Shown piece after piece: positions 7,648-15,892 of a stretch of 64,000 bases of DNA (the stretch's first letter is position 1; each line of letters begins with the position of its first letter). The notes under the pieces were generated by a model. It saw only the letters and a list, made by a program, of their open reading frames with translations, was not told the DNA's origin and searched no databases. The stretch lies in NCBI GenBank assembly GCA_964624625.1, contig CAZUXW010000006.1, positions 19,962-83,961 on the forward strand, in the 5' to 3' direction. The stretch is from PALSA-1180 sp964624625. GTDB lineage: Bacteria > Oederibacteriota > Muellerivitia > Muellerivitales > Muellerivitaceae. Made by a program: the position numbers and the translations under genes.

Positions 7648-10000
7648 AAGTCAGCTCCATGTACTGGTTGTTCAATGTCGCCGCGGGAAGGGGCGCGATC
7701 GCCGTGATCCCCGTGGTCAAGGAATAGTCCAGGTAAAAATTCGAGTTGCGGTTCGCGTGGAAGGCGGTCGACAGTTTTAAGCTTTGCGTTTGATTGTCCA
7801 CGTAGAAAACCGAGTAGCCCAAGCCGAGGGGCGGATTGATGTCGGTATTGTCAAAAATATACGGATAACGGGCAAAGGTAGTGCCGCCATAACCCGCATC
7901 CGCGCCCTTGCTCCTTTTGTAACTATAGGCCGCCGTCACATCCAAGGCCGGCAAAACCCCGACTTTGATTCCGCTGAGGATCCAAGCACTATCCAAAGTC
8001 CCCAGGCCGCTGCTGGTCTGCTCATACCGCACATTGGCCCCGATTTCCAAGTCCCGGTCCCACTGGATCAAGGGACCGATATTCAAGGAAGGACCCACGT
8101 TGATGTAGGTGAAGGTCCTCATGGGCACAGGTACGGCCGCTGTCCCGTCCAAAACCGTGACGCTGGTTTGCGCTGGGTTGGAGACAAGGTTACCACTAAT
8201 TTCCTGGACGAAGTAGACCGACCCCTTGATCTTGAGGGCCTGTTTTTCCAGGGCTTTCACGTCCAAATCAATGCCCAGTCCCTGGCGGTTGGGCGTGCCG
8301 AGGCCGTAAGGAAACGTATTATCCTCGGTGCGGTCATAGAAGCTGAAAATACCGCTGGGCCTGGGAACGTTGGTAAAAAGGAACCGGCTGCGCAGGGGAG
8401 TTTGGAATATGTCCGTTGTATCCCTCACAGTAGGGCCGTTGAACAGGTCCTGCCTTTGATATAGATCCTGACGTACTTGGGCCAGGGGGGAGTAATAAGA
8501 AGGACCCACGTCCAGGAAGCTGAAACTAATTTTGGATTGCTCCAATTGGAAATAGGCTCCACCGGTGGCGGCGTAGTCGCTGATGATTTTATTGTTGTCC
8601 CTCTTGTCATCCTGGTAGCTGGAGAAGGCCAGATCCCCCCCAAGGCCGAAATAAAAATTTCCACCGAAACCAAGCCGCAAATCCGGGGTCCAGCTCCCCA
8701 CCAGATATTGGTGGGCCCAAGTGGATGGGTCGGTAGTGTTGTAGAGAGTGCCGGGAGTGTTGGTATCAAGGGGTTCGTCTAAGATGACACCTTGGGCGCC
8801 AAGGTTCAACTGCAGGGATAAGTTGCTAAAATACCATTTTTTGGAAGCCAGGCTCGCCTGCCCCCCGAAAACCCAGTCGGTAAAATTGGTCGGGCCGAAG
8901 AAGTTTCCGTTTTTAGTATCAGCGTTGAACCCGTTGGCGATCATATTGGCGAAAACCGACGCCTTGAACCTTTCCACGACAGGCGAGTCGGCCCAAGCCA
9001 GTTCCGTCCCTATCCGAAGGCCGCGGAATGGCCATTGGGTGGCGTTATCGAAGTAGCTCTCATACTTTTCTTGGCTGTCCCTGCGGGCCACCATTTCCGG
9101 TATGTATTTGAGATCGAGATTGTTCCGGTTCCAAAGGGTAAAGGGCGTGTAGGACTCGTCGAAATCCCCCACCGTGGCGGTGAACCAATCAGGGCTGAAG
9201 ACCATGGTGATGCGTTGGAAATTCATGGAATCGGTGCTGAGATCCGGCTGGAACCTGGTTTGAAACCGCAAGATGGCGTCCCATTTGACTTGTTTGGAAA
9301 TAGCTCCGGTCGGTTTTAAGTCCAAATAGCCCCAGGTTTCCCGGTAGCCGGGATCGGGAAAGTTGTAATCCCCATAATACTGGCGGGAAAAGGCGAAGGC
9401 CCTCCCTAAACCGTGGAAGGCAACGTTGGGATAATCGGTAAAGCCCTTAAGCCTCTGGAAAATATCGTATTGGGATGCGTCCACCGCCGCGGCACGGCTT
9501 TCCCTGGATTTAACCTCATCCTCCACCCTTTTTAGCTCAAATTGGTAAGCCTCGGCCAAGCTGTGGAGATTTTTTTCAGCTTGGGCCAGTTCCGCCTGGC
9601 TGGGGGCGGCGGGAACAACCGCCGGGGCCGCTGGCGGTGGTGCCGGCGCGGAGGCCGCAGGCGCGGCGGACAAAACCGCGGGAGAGGCGGGGGCCGTGGT
9701 AGGAGCCAAACTATCCGTGTCCCCCGGAGGCGGAGGAATATCATCAGCCTGGGCCACCACGATTTCCCCGTATTTTTCCTGGGCCTGTAGGATTTTTCGG
9801 GCCACCTCAAAGCGGGTCAGGACTTTCGAGGATTCCCCATCAGGAAGGAGTCCCGCTTTTTCCAATTGGGACAATTGGGCGTAAGTCGCGTCCCCTGGAG
9901 GTACGACCGAGAATAGATCCCCGCCCGCCAAGGCCGCGGCCGGAAGGATAATGGAAAGGACCGCCAGGGTCCAAATTTTGAAATTAGAAGGATACTTCAT
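7631..10000 (-). CDS. SLH-like / coiled-coil / beta-barrel outer-membrane protein, third copy
   Basis: About 789 residues from ATG 10000 (GGAGGG upstream). A signal peptide ending ALAGG is followed by an SLH-like segment (YAQLSQLEKAGLLPDG then LTRFEVARKIL), a Pro/Ala-rich linker (about residues 90-140), a short coiled coil (AELAQAEKNLHSLAEAYQF, to about 180) and a long barrel ending in Phe (YMELTYEIMF), the usual BAM signal. The domain order matches OmpM/SlpA-type proteins that bind cell-wall polymer through SLH and span the periplasm. It overlaps the genes on both sides by 17 bases. Whether it is a tether, a porin or both cannot be decided from sequence. Confidence 0.75.
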   Translation of the reverse strand: MKYPSNFKIWTLAVLSIILPAAALAGGDLFSVVPPGDATYAQLSQLEKAGLLPDGESSKVLTRFEVARKILQAQEKYGEIVVAQADDIPPPPGDTDSLAPTTAPASPAVLSAAPAASAPAPPPAAPAVVPAAPSQAELAQAEKNLHSLAEAYQFELKRVEDEVKSRESRAAAVDASQYDIFQRLKGFTDYPNVAFHGLGRAFAFSRQYYGDYNFPDPGYRETWGYLDLKPTGAISKQVKWDAILRFQTRFQPDLSTDSMNFQRITMVFSPDWFTATVGDFDESYTPFTLWNRNNLDLKYIPEMVARRDSQEKYESYFDNATQWPFRGLRIGTELAWADSPVVERFKASVFANMIANGFNADTKNGNFFGPTNFTDWVFGGQASLASKKWYFSNLSLQLNLGAQGVILDEPLDTNTPGTLYNTTDPSTWAHQYLVGSWTPDLRLGFGGNFYFGLGGDLAFSSYQDDKRDNNKIISDYAATGGAYFQLEQSKISFSFLDVGPSYYSPLAQVRQDLYQRQDLFNGPTVRDTTDIFQTPLRSRFLFTNVPRPSGIFSFYDRTEDNTFPYGLGTPNRQGLGIDLDVKALEKQALKIKGSVYFVQEISGNLVSNPAQTSVTVLDGTAAVPVPMRTFTYINVGPSLNIGPLIQWDRDLEIGANVRYEQTSSGLGTLDSAWILSGIKVGVLPALDVTAAYSYKRSKGADAGYGGTTFARYPYIFDNTDINPPLGLGYSVFYVDNQTQSLKLSTAFHANRNSNFYLDYSLTTGITAIAPLPAATLNNQYMELTYEIMF

Positions 10001-12245
10001 AGGAAGCCCTCCAAATCTCATCCCAGCGCTCATAGTCGGGATTATCGGTAGTGTATTGGGTCAGGAACAGGTCGCCCTTGAACCGGATTTCGGGAGTGAA
10101 GGGAAACTCCAAGCCGTAAGCCAATGTCGTCTTGGTGGCATTGAGCGATTCGTAGGAATAACTTCCGATGCTGGAGTTGTCCAAATAGAAGGGATAATTA
10201 GCGTAGGAGGAGGGATTCCCCTGTCCGGTCAATATAAATTCTTTACCCGAGGATCCGGTCCGGACAAAGGCGAAGGAGCCCACCAGGGAAATTCCCGGAA
10301 TGGGAATGGAAAAATCCGCCGCCAGGATGACCGTATCGGTGATAAGGGGATCCCCCAATCCTACGAGGGTGGTTTTTTGGTTCTTATAATCCAACCCGAT
10401 GGAATAGGTCCGGTCCTTCAGGCCAGCGGCCTTGGCGATGTCGGCGCCGACCGCCGCCTCCAACCCGCCGAACGTCCGGATGGTGGAAACGTTGGGGGGC
10501 GTGTTCGTCTCAACCGCTACGGCTCCGTCGCCCAATCCATCCAGGACATAATTGGGTTGAATCTCATGCATGCCCAGGCTGCCCGAATCGAGGACAAAAG
10601 AAGCTTGGGGTTTCAACCAACCATCTTTGCCGATATCGGCTGAAATCCCCAGGATGATTCCCAAACGGTTGGGAGTGGCGTCCCCGTAGGGAAGAATATT
10701 TTCCACCGTGCGGTCATAAGCAGCGAAGGCAGGCCGGTTCACGCCTTGGAAAACATAATTATTGATATAGCCAGGCAGGTTGTTGTCCAGGTAAAGATTG
10801 GTGCTGATGTAACCCTTGGCTCCCGGCAGGGCGTTATAACGGTTGGTCTGGGCTCCAGGGGAATAAAAGAAGGGGCCGATATTCATGTACTTGGCCTTCA
10901 AATGGACTCCGAACAGGTTGACCGAGCCTTCGGACAAGAGGGCCCAATCCTGGAAAGTGCGGTCCGCGTTTCGGCTGTCATCGTTGTATTGGCTGAAAGC
11001 GGCTTCCGTGTTGCCGGACAAACTGATCTGGTCGGCTATCGGCAGGTTGAAGCGGGCGCTGATACTCCCAATTTGGTACTGCTTGGCGAAACTGAGGGAA
11101 AAATCGGGAAGGTAAGGGACGCTGGCGCTGTTGGGATCATCCCAGAGAAGCAACCCTGTTCCCTTGAATTCCAGGTTGTCGTTGAAAAAACTCATGGAAG
11201 CCTGGGTCCCGGCGTAATAATCGCTGAAGCTTTGTTCAGTGGACGACTTCAATTCTCCCGCCATGGCCTGGACCTTGAGGCGGCCCAGCACCTCGTTATC
11301 GGGCCAACCCAGCGCGGTGGAGGCTTGAAAGCCCCTCATGTGCCAATCCGTGCCGTGATCCATGTAAACAATTTCCTCAACGTCCTTCCTGGTCCGCCTA
11401 AAGGAAGTTGGTTCAATGAAGGTGTAAACCGGCACTTCATAATTCCAAAGGGTGAGCTTGGTGTACTTCTGGTAGAAATCCCCGGCGGTGAAGGTGAATT
11501 GTTCGTTGTAATTTTTCAGGGCCAGCCAGCGCAGGACCAAGGGAGGCGTGATGGGATCAACATAATAGAGACCCACGGTGCGGTACAGCCGGGTTTTGGC
11601 CTCGAACAAGAGAAAAGGCACCGGTACACTCTTGATCCCAAAATCGATCATCATGACATCGTTGTAATCCATGTTGCCATAGGCCGCGCCATCCCCGTAA
11701 CCACGGTAAGTGTTGAATATGCCGTGGGAGAACCCGGTCATTTCCGAGCCAGTCCGTTTAAGGTATTCCTGCTGGAGATCGGCGAATTGACCAGCTCGGA
11801 GCTGTTGGTCGTAAAGCTTGTCCTCCAACTTGGCCAGGTTCACGTTCATCGCCGATATTTCCGACTTGAACTCCTCTACCAGGTCCCTCAGGCTCTTGGA
11901 AGCGGCCGGGGCGCTGTTGTCCGCTGGCGCTGCCAGGGAGGGTTGGGCCAATTCACCCGGAAGGCCGGGAGGCAGCCCATCCAAAGACGGCGGCGGTAAA
12001 ACGTCCGCTTGGGCCAATATCATTTGGGCCGCTTGGGCTGTGAGTTGGGCCACTTGAAGATTTGTCATATCCCTTACCGGCCCTTTTGGTTTTTCAGCCC
12101 AGCCAGCCGCGACCAAATCCTTGACCCTCTCGTCGATCCAAGGATCCCGGTCATGGGAGGACAAGGTCCCATGACTCGCCCACAAGGGCGAGGCCCAGGC
12201 GAGAGCCAGGCAAAAGGTCAATTGGAAGAGGATCCGCTTTTTCAC
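9984..12245 (-). CDS. SLH-like / coiled-coil / beta-barrel outer-membrane protein, second copy
   Basis: About 753 residues from GTG 12245, which has AAGGG 8 bases upstream; a TTG two codons earlier has poor spacing. After the signal peptide (ending PLWASHG) comes an SLH-like unit (WIDERVKDLVAAGWAEKPKG then MTNLQVAQLTAQAAQMI), a Pro-rich stretch, a coiled coil (LRDLVEEFKSEISAMNVNLA, about residues 125-160) and a barrel ending WRASYEVSF. It is a paralogue of its two neighbours and lies 12-20 bases after the first copy. A signal-peptide-bearing barrel with a peptidoglycan-side N-terminus suggests outer-membrane tethering; the transported substrate, if any, is unknown. Confidence 0.75.
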   Translation of the reverse strand: MKKRILFQLTFCLALAWASPLWASHGTLSSHDRDPWIDERVKDLVAAGWAEKPKGPVRDMTNLQVAQLTAQAAQMILAQADVLPPPSLDGLPPGLPGELAQPSLAAPADNSAPAASKSLRDLVEEFKSEISAMNVNLAKLEDKLYDQQLRAGQFADLQQEYLKRTGSEMTGFSHGIFNTYRGYGDGAAYGNMDYNDVMMIDFGIKSVPVPFLLFEAKTRLYRTVGLYYVDPITPPLVLRWLALKNYNEQFTFTAGDFYQKYTKLTLWNYEVPVYTFIEPTSFRRTRKDVEEIVYMDHGTDWHMRGFQASTALGWPDNEVLGRLKVQAMAGELKSSTEQSFSDYYAGTQASMSFFNDNLEFKGTGLLLWDDPNSASVPYLPDFSLSFAKQYQIGSISARFNLPIADQISLSGNTEAAFSQYNDDSRNADRTFQDWALLSEGSVNLFGVHLKAKYMNIGPFFYSPGAQTNRYNALPGAKGYISTNLYLDNNLPGYINNYVFQGVNRPAFAAYDRTVENILPYGDATPNRLGIILGISADIGKDGWLKPQASFVLDSGSLGMHEIQPNYVLDGLGDGAVAVETNTPPNVSTIRTFGGLEAAVGADIAKAAGLKDRTYSIGLDYKNQKTTLVGLGDPLITDTVILAADFSIPIPGISLVGSFAFVRTGSSGKEFILTGQGNPSSYANYPFYLDNSSIGSYSYESLNATKTTLAYGLEFPFTPEIRFKGDLFLTQYTTDNPDYERWDEIWRASYEVSF

Positions 12246-12263
12246 TTTCAAAACCCTTCTTTA

Positions 12264-14741
12264 TTAAAAAACAAAGTAAAGCTGGCTGAACACCTGGTCG
12301 CCCTCATAGCTGTTGGCGGCAACGTTGGCGCTGTGGAAGATCAAATGTTTGTAACGGCAAATCCATTTCGCGCCTCCCCAGGGGATATCCCAGGACAAAC
12401 CGGCGCCAATGGAATCGGTCCGGTAATCGATGAGGGGGTAGGTGTAATCGCATTTCCAATATTCCATTCCCAATTCACCGGACAGGTTCAGGTTCTTAAG
12501 GGCCTGGATCATTAAGGTGCCGTCGTAAACCGTCTGGTCAAACAAGGACGGGATATCGGCCTGGGTTGGGTCGGTAGCTTTCCCGGAGACTCGGTTGTCC
12601 GTGAAGAAAAAGGCGCCATAGAAGGGCGCTTCCATGCCCAACATTTTGTTGAGCTTGAGCTTGGTGGTCAGGGTGATGTAATTGTAGGACTTCAAGTGGG
12701 TCAAGTTGATAAAGCTGTTAAACCCGCTGCCCACGGTGACGGGCCTGCCGTTCACGTCCTGGATATTCTCGTTGGGCACCGGCAGGATCAGGGGAATCCT
12801 CTCCGTACTCATTTGGAATTGGTAACGAACATCGTAAAGGAGGGCCCCCGGATCCCCGTCATCACGAATCGCCTGGATGTTGCTGCTATAAGTGCTTCGA
12901 ACGGAGTAAGGATTGGGATAGCCGCCCCAGAAATTCAGGCCCCAGAGTCCCTCGTCATCGGGGTAATAAAAAGAAAGCATGTTGATAGGCTCTATCACGT
13001 TATAACCGGTGGGACTATAGACCGTCGAATATTCGGTCTTTTGGGCAACGTCGAAATTAACGACCACATTATCCAAAAAGCTGGGCCAGCTTTTCATCCA
13101 ATCCTGCTTGCGGCCGTTCCATCCTAAATTCACCTTCCAGCCGTAACGGTCGCTGATCAGGTTATCCACTTCCCCGACGGCCCCATATACGTCCGGAACG
13201 TGGTCCTGAGTGAAGTTCACCCCATATCGGGCTAGGTTGAAACCGCTCATCATGACCCTGCTCTGGAAATTGGCGTAATCGTCGCTGATGGCTTGATAGG
13301 AAACCGTGAAGGGATAACAGGACAGGGAGGCCAAGCCTGCCCCCGCTTCCACGGCTTTGGGATTTAAGTCCGACAGGTTATTGAGATCGAGTCCGGTGCG
13401 GAAATAGGACCCTCCCCACTCAAGGGACAAATAGAAGGGTTTGAGATCGACGCCCAAGTCCACTTCCAGGCACTTCAGGTCCAATTGGGCCACCAGCGGC
13501 TGGGAGATTCCGAAATTATCGTTCACCCATTGGGTCGCCACCGAGGTCCGGATCAGGCCGTTGGCGAATGGCTGGGAATACTTGAGCGCTTCTTCCCATC
13601 TCTGGGTTTGGGTGGCGGAAGTTCCCATGCGGCCCACCAAGAAGTTGATTTTGGCGTCCTTGGAAACCAGGGGTAGGTTGGTACCGGTCATAAAAAGCCC
13701 GTCAAAAACCCGGTCATTGGTGGATTGGGCTCCAACGGAGGCGGTGGCGACGAAGCCGATGCTGTCCATATAGTCATCCCAAATTTTGGTGTCCTTATCG
13801 TCGGAAAAGTTTTTGACCTCAAATGGCCTCTCAAAACGCCGAATCGATGTCGGCGAAACGCCCCTGGTAAAATCACCCAAAGTCGTATCCGGCTTATAAG
13901 CCTCCACCGCGAAATTGGTGTCCCAACGGCCCAAAGAACCGTCAAGGATGAAATTGACGGCGGGGGCATAAGGCGCCAGGGAAACGGCCCCTGCGTTGGA
14001 GTTGGAGGAGGAAACCTGTCCCGTAAAGCCCACGTCAATGGCTCCTTTCCCTCCCAGGTCGGTGTAGATTTCCATTTTAATTTCATTGATCGCCCGCGAG
14101 ACATTTTCCGTTGCGATACCCGACAAATGGATATTCTCGAAACGCGTATAGGACTTGGTGTTGAAATGGGGAATGCCGCCGGATTTATTGGCCTTCTTCC
14201 AGACCGAATCCACCTCATCTTGGATGGGTTTTAACTTCGCGATTTCATCTTCGCGCCCTTTCAAACGTTCGTCGTTGAGGGCCAAGCGGGTCCTTAAAGC
14301 CGCGGACTCAGCCCGCAGTTCCTTCAACAGCTCGTCAATCTCGCTCCTGACTCCGGGAGCGACAAATACGGGCATCGGCGTCGGGGTGGACAAAAGCGCA
14401 GGAGGAAGCGTCATCAGATCGGGCGACGCCGGTTGGAGGAAAGGAACGGGGGTGGGGGTAGCGGGCAGGGGCTGTCCCAATTGGGGGGCGGAAATCCGGG
14501 CCTTGGCCTTTTCAGTGTAGAAAGCCAGTTCCATTTTGGTGACAACCTTGCCCTCGTCGAGCACAGCCTTATCCCCGGGGTCCAACAAGCCGTAATCCCC
14601 CAGTTTTTTCACCCGCTGGTAAAGTTTTTGGTCGGAGGTGATTTGCTCGTAGGGATTGGCGAAAAGTCCCGTGGCGCCGGCGCCGAGGAAAAGGGCCAAA
14701 AGGAAAAGCCGCGCTGGGATGGTCTTGAACCTCAAGCTCAA
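12264..14741 (-). CDS. SLH-like / coiled-coil / beta-barrel outer-membrane protein, first copy
   Basis: This 825-residue protein starts at TTG 14741 with CGAGG 6 bases upstream. The signal peptide ends GLFANP. An SLH-like unit follows (LYQRVKKLGDYGLLDPGD then VVTKMELAFYTEKA), then a Pro/Thr linker and a strong heptad region (IDELLKELRAESAALRTRLA to about residue 175), then a barrel-rich remainder ending QLYFVF. It is the first of three tandem paralogues transcribed away from the lipoprotein at 14821. The three differ strongly in barrel sequence while keeping the N-terminal plan, so they may have different pore or surface functions. Confidence 0.75.
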   Translation of the reverse strand: MSLRFKTIPARLFLLALFLGAGATGLFANPYEQITSDQKLYQRVKKLGDYGLLDPGDKAVLDEGKVVTKMELAFYTEKAKARISAPQLGQPLPATPTPVPFLQPASPDLMTLPPALLSTPTPMPVFVAPGVRSEIDELLKELRAESAALRTRLALNDERLKGREDEIAKLKPIQDEVDSVWKKANKSGGIPHFNTKSYTRFENIHLSGIATENVSRAINEIKMEIYTDLGGKGAIDVGFTGQVSSSNSNAGAVSLAPYAPAVNFILDGSLGRWDTNFAVEAYKPDTTLGDFTRGVSPTSIRRFERPFEVKNFSDDKDTKIWDDYMDSIGFVATASVGAQSTNDRVFDGLFMTGTNLPLVSKDAKINFLVGRMGTSATQTQRWEEALKYSQPFANGLIRTSVATQWVNDNFGISQPLVAQLDLKCLEVDLGVDLKPFYLSLEWGGSYFRTGLDLNNLSDLNPKAVEAGAGLASLSCYPFTVSYQAISDDYANFQSRVMMSGFNLARYGVNFTQDHVPDVYGAVGEVDNLISDRYGWKVNLGWNGRKQDWMKSWPSFLDNVVVNFDVAQKTEYSTVYSPTGYNVIEPINMLSFYYPDDEGLWGLNFWGGYPNPYSVRSTYSSNIQAIRDDGDPGALLYDVRYQFQMSTERIPLILPVPNENIQDVNGRPVTVGSGFNSFINLTHLKSYNYITLTTKLKLNKMLGMEAPFYGAFFFTDNRVSGKATDPTQADIPSLFDQTVYDGTLMIQALKNLNLSGELGMEYWKCDYTYPLIDYRTDSIGAGLSWDIPWGGAKWICRYKHLIFHSANVAANSYEGDQVFSQLYFVF

Positions 14742-14820
14742 AAGAAACCTCGAAATAATTTATTGATGAAACCCCTGATAAAAACCAGGCCGCGACGGCG
14801 GCGGTCATCCCAACGAGCTT

Positions 14821-15591
14821 CTAAAAGAATTCGACTTCATCCACGTAATAATCGATGGCGTAGCTTCCCGCGGCGTTATTGGCGGAATGATCCCATTTGA
14901 TCGTGATAAATTCCTTTAAGTGGTCCACCAAATCCGGCGGCGTCACGGGCGATCCCCAGCCGGATTCCCTTTTCATATCGGCGAAAGCGTATGTTTTCTG
15001 GATCCACTCGGGGGCGGTGGATAAATCGCCCCCAAAATTGTTATAGCAACCGTCCGTACAGGTCCCGCCCTCGGAAGTCGGGAGGGTCGGGGCGATCCCG
15101 ATCATGAAGCGGCGCTTCAAGGCTTGGTCATCGGAGGGGCATTTATAGTAGAACTTGAGGCCCGTGAAGGCGCCAGCGTCATAGTAGCCGCTGTCCTTGA
15201 ATTTTCCCTGGAGGGTGAAGGCCGGATAAGCCGCATCGCCCTTGTCGATCAAGGTTCCGAATACATGGGCGCATTTGGGAGTCCCGTTGGCGCCGCCCTC
15301 GGCGATGAAGTTATCATTGGCTTTGTTGCCGGCGAAGGACAAGGTCATCCAAGTCCCGCCGGGATTGCCGTACAACTTGGGGCTGAAGGTTTTGGACCCG
15401 TCGTCAAAATTATTCATGACGCGGGCGTCTTTAGGAACATCCACTTTCTTTTGGTTCCCGCCGGGATTGGCCAGACCCATGGCCAGTGACGCGTTTTTAG
15501 AGCCCTCATTGACGAACACCGCGCCGCAACCCGTTAAAAGCGACAAACCCAACAGGCTTAACATCAGAGGAGAAGTTTTCACCGAGCCCAT
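14821..15591 (-). CDS. Lipoprotein with beta-sandwich (CBM11/CIA30-like) domain, copy C
   Basis: About 256 residues from ATG 15591 (AAGGGG upstream; a GTG two codons earlier is possible). A signal peptide with the lipobox LLTGC is followed by VMNNFDDGSKTFSP, TGLKFYYKC, a Cys cluster (GGTCTDGCYNNF), DHLKEFITIKWDHS and the ending DYYVDEVEFF. It is the first gene of the envelope operon and a relative of the two lipoproteins at its far end, so lipoproteins bracket the three barrels. No enzyme signature is visible; a binding or assembly partner of the barrels is an inference from position. Confidence 0.75.
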   Translation of the reverse strand: MGSVKTSPLMLSLLGLSLLTGCGAVFVNEGSKNASLAMGLANPGGNQKKVDVPKDARVMNNFDDGSKTFSPKLYGNPGGTWMTLSFAGNKANDNFIAEGGANGTPKCAHVFGTLIDKGDAAYPAFTLQGKFKDSGYYDAGAFTGLKFYYKCPSDDQALKRRFMIGIAPTLPTSEGGTCTDGCYNNFGGDLSTAPEWIQKTYAFADMKRESGWGSPVTPPDLVDHLKEFITIKWDHSANNAAGSYAIDYYVDEVEFF

Positions 15592-15695
15592 ATCCACCCC
15601 TTCCAGGAGAGACAGTTGTGCCAGGAAAGTCTCTTAAAATTTAAGATTTTAAGGTTTCTCGCCTGAGTTTCTCGGCCGTTGATTCGCGGACAAGC

Positions 15696-15713
15696 GACGG
15701 CCCCAGGGCCGTC
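15696..15713. other. Perfect GC-rich hairpin in the 15592-15892 intergenic stretch
   Basis: GACGGCCC and GGGCCGTC pair perfectly across a 2-base loop. No T-run follows on either strand, so it is not a standard terminator. The rest of this 300-base gap is AT-rich (TTAAAATTTAAG near 15635-15655; TAAAAT on the minus strand near 15735) and probably carries the promoter of the envelope operon, but no confident -35/-10 pair was found. Confidence 0.4.
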
Positions 15714-15892
15714 CTTTGACAAAGCCCCGGTATTTTACTAGAAAGGTTTAAAAAAGCGGGAATGTTTTTTAACCTGGAAGAAACTTTGAAGGGTTGCGCC
15801 CAGCGGCTTTTTCCCAATGAAAACCGGTTTCTTCAAGTGGTTGGTTTAACGAGAAGAACCCAGGTGAACCTGGAGCCTTCAACAGGCCTCCG

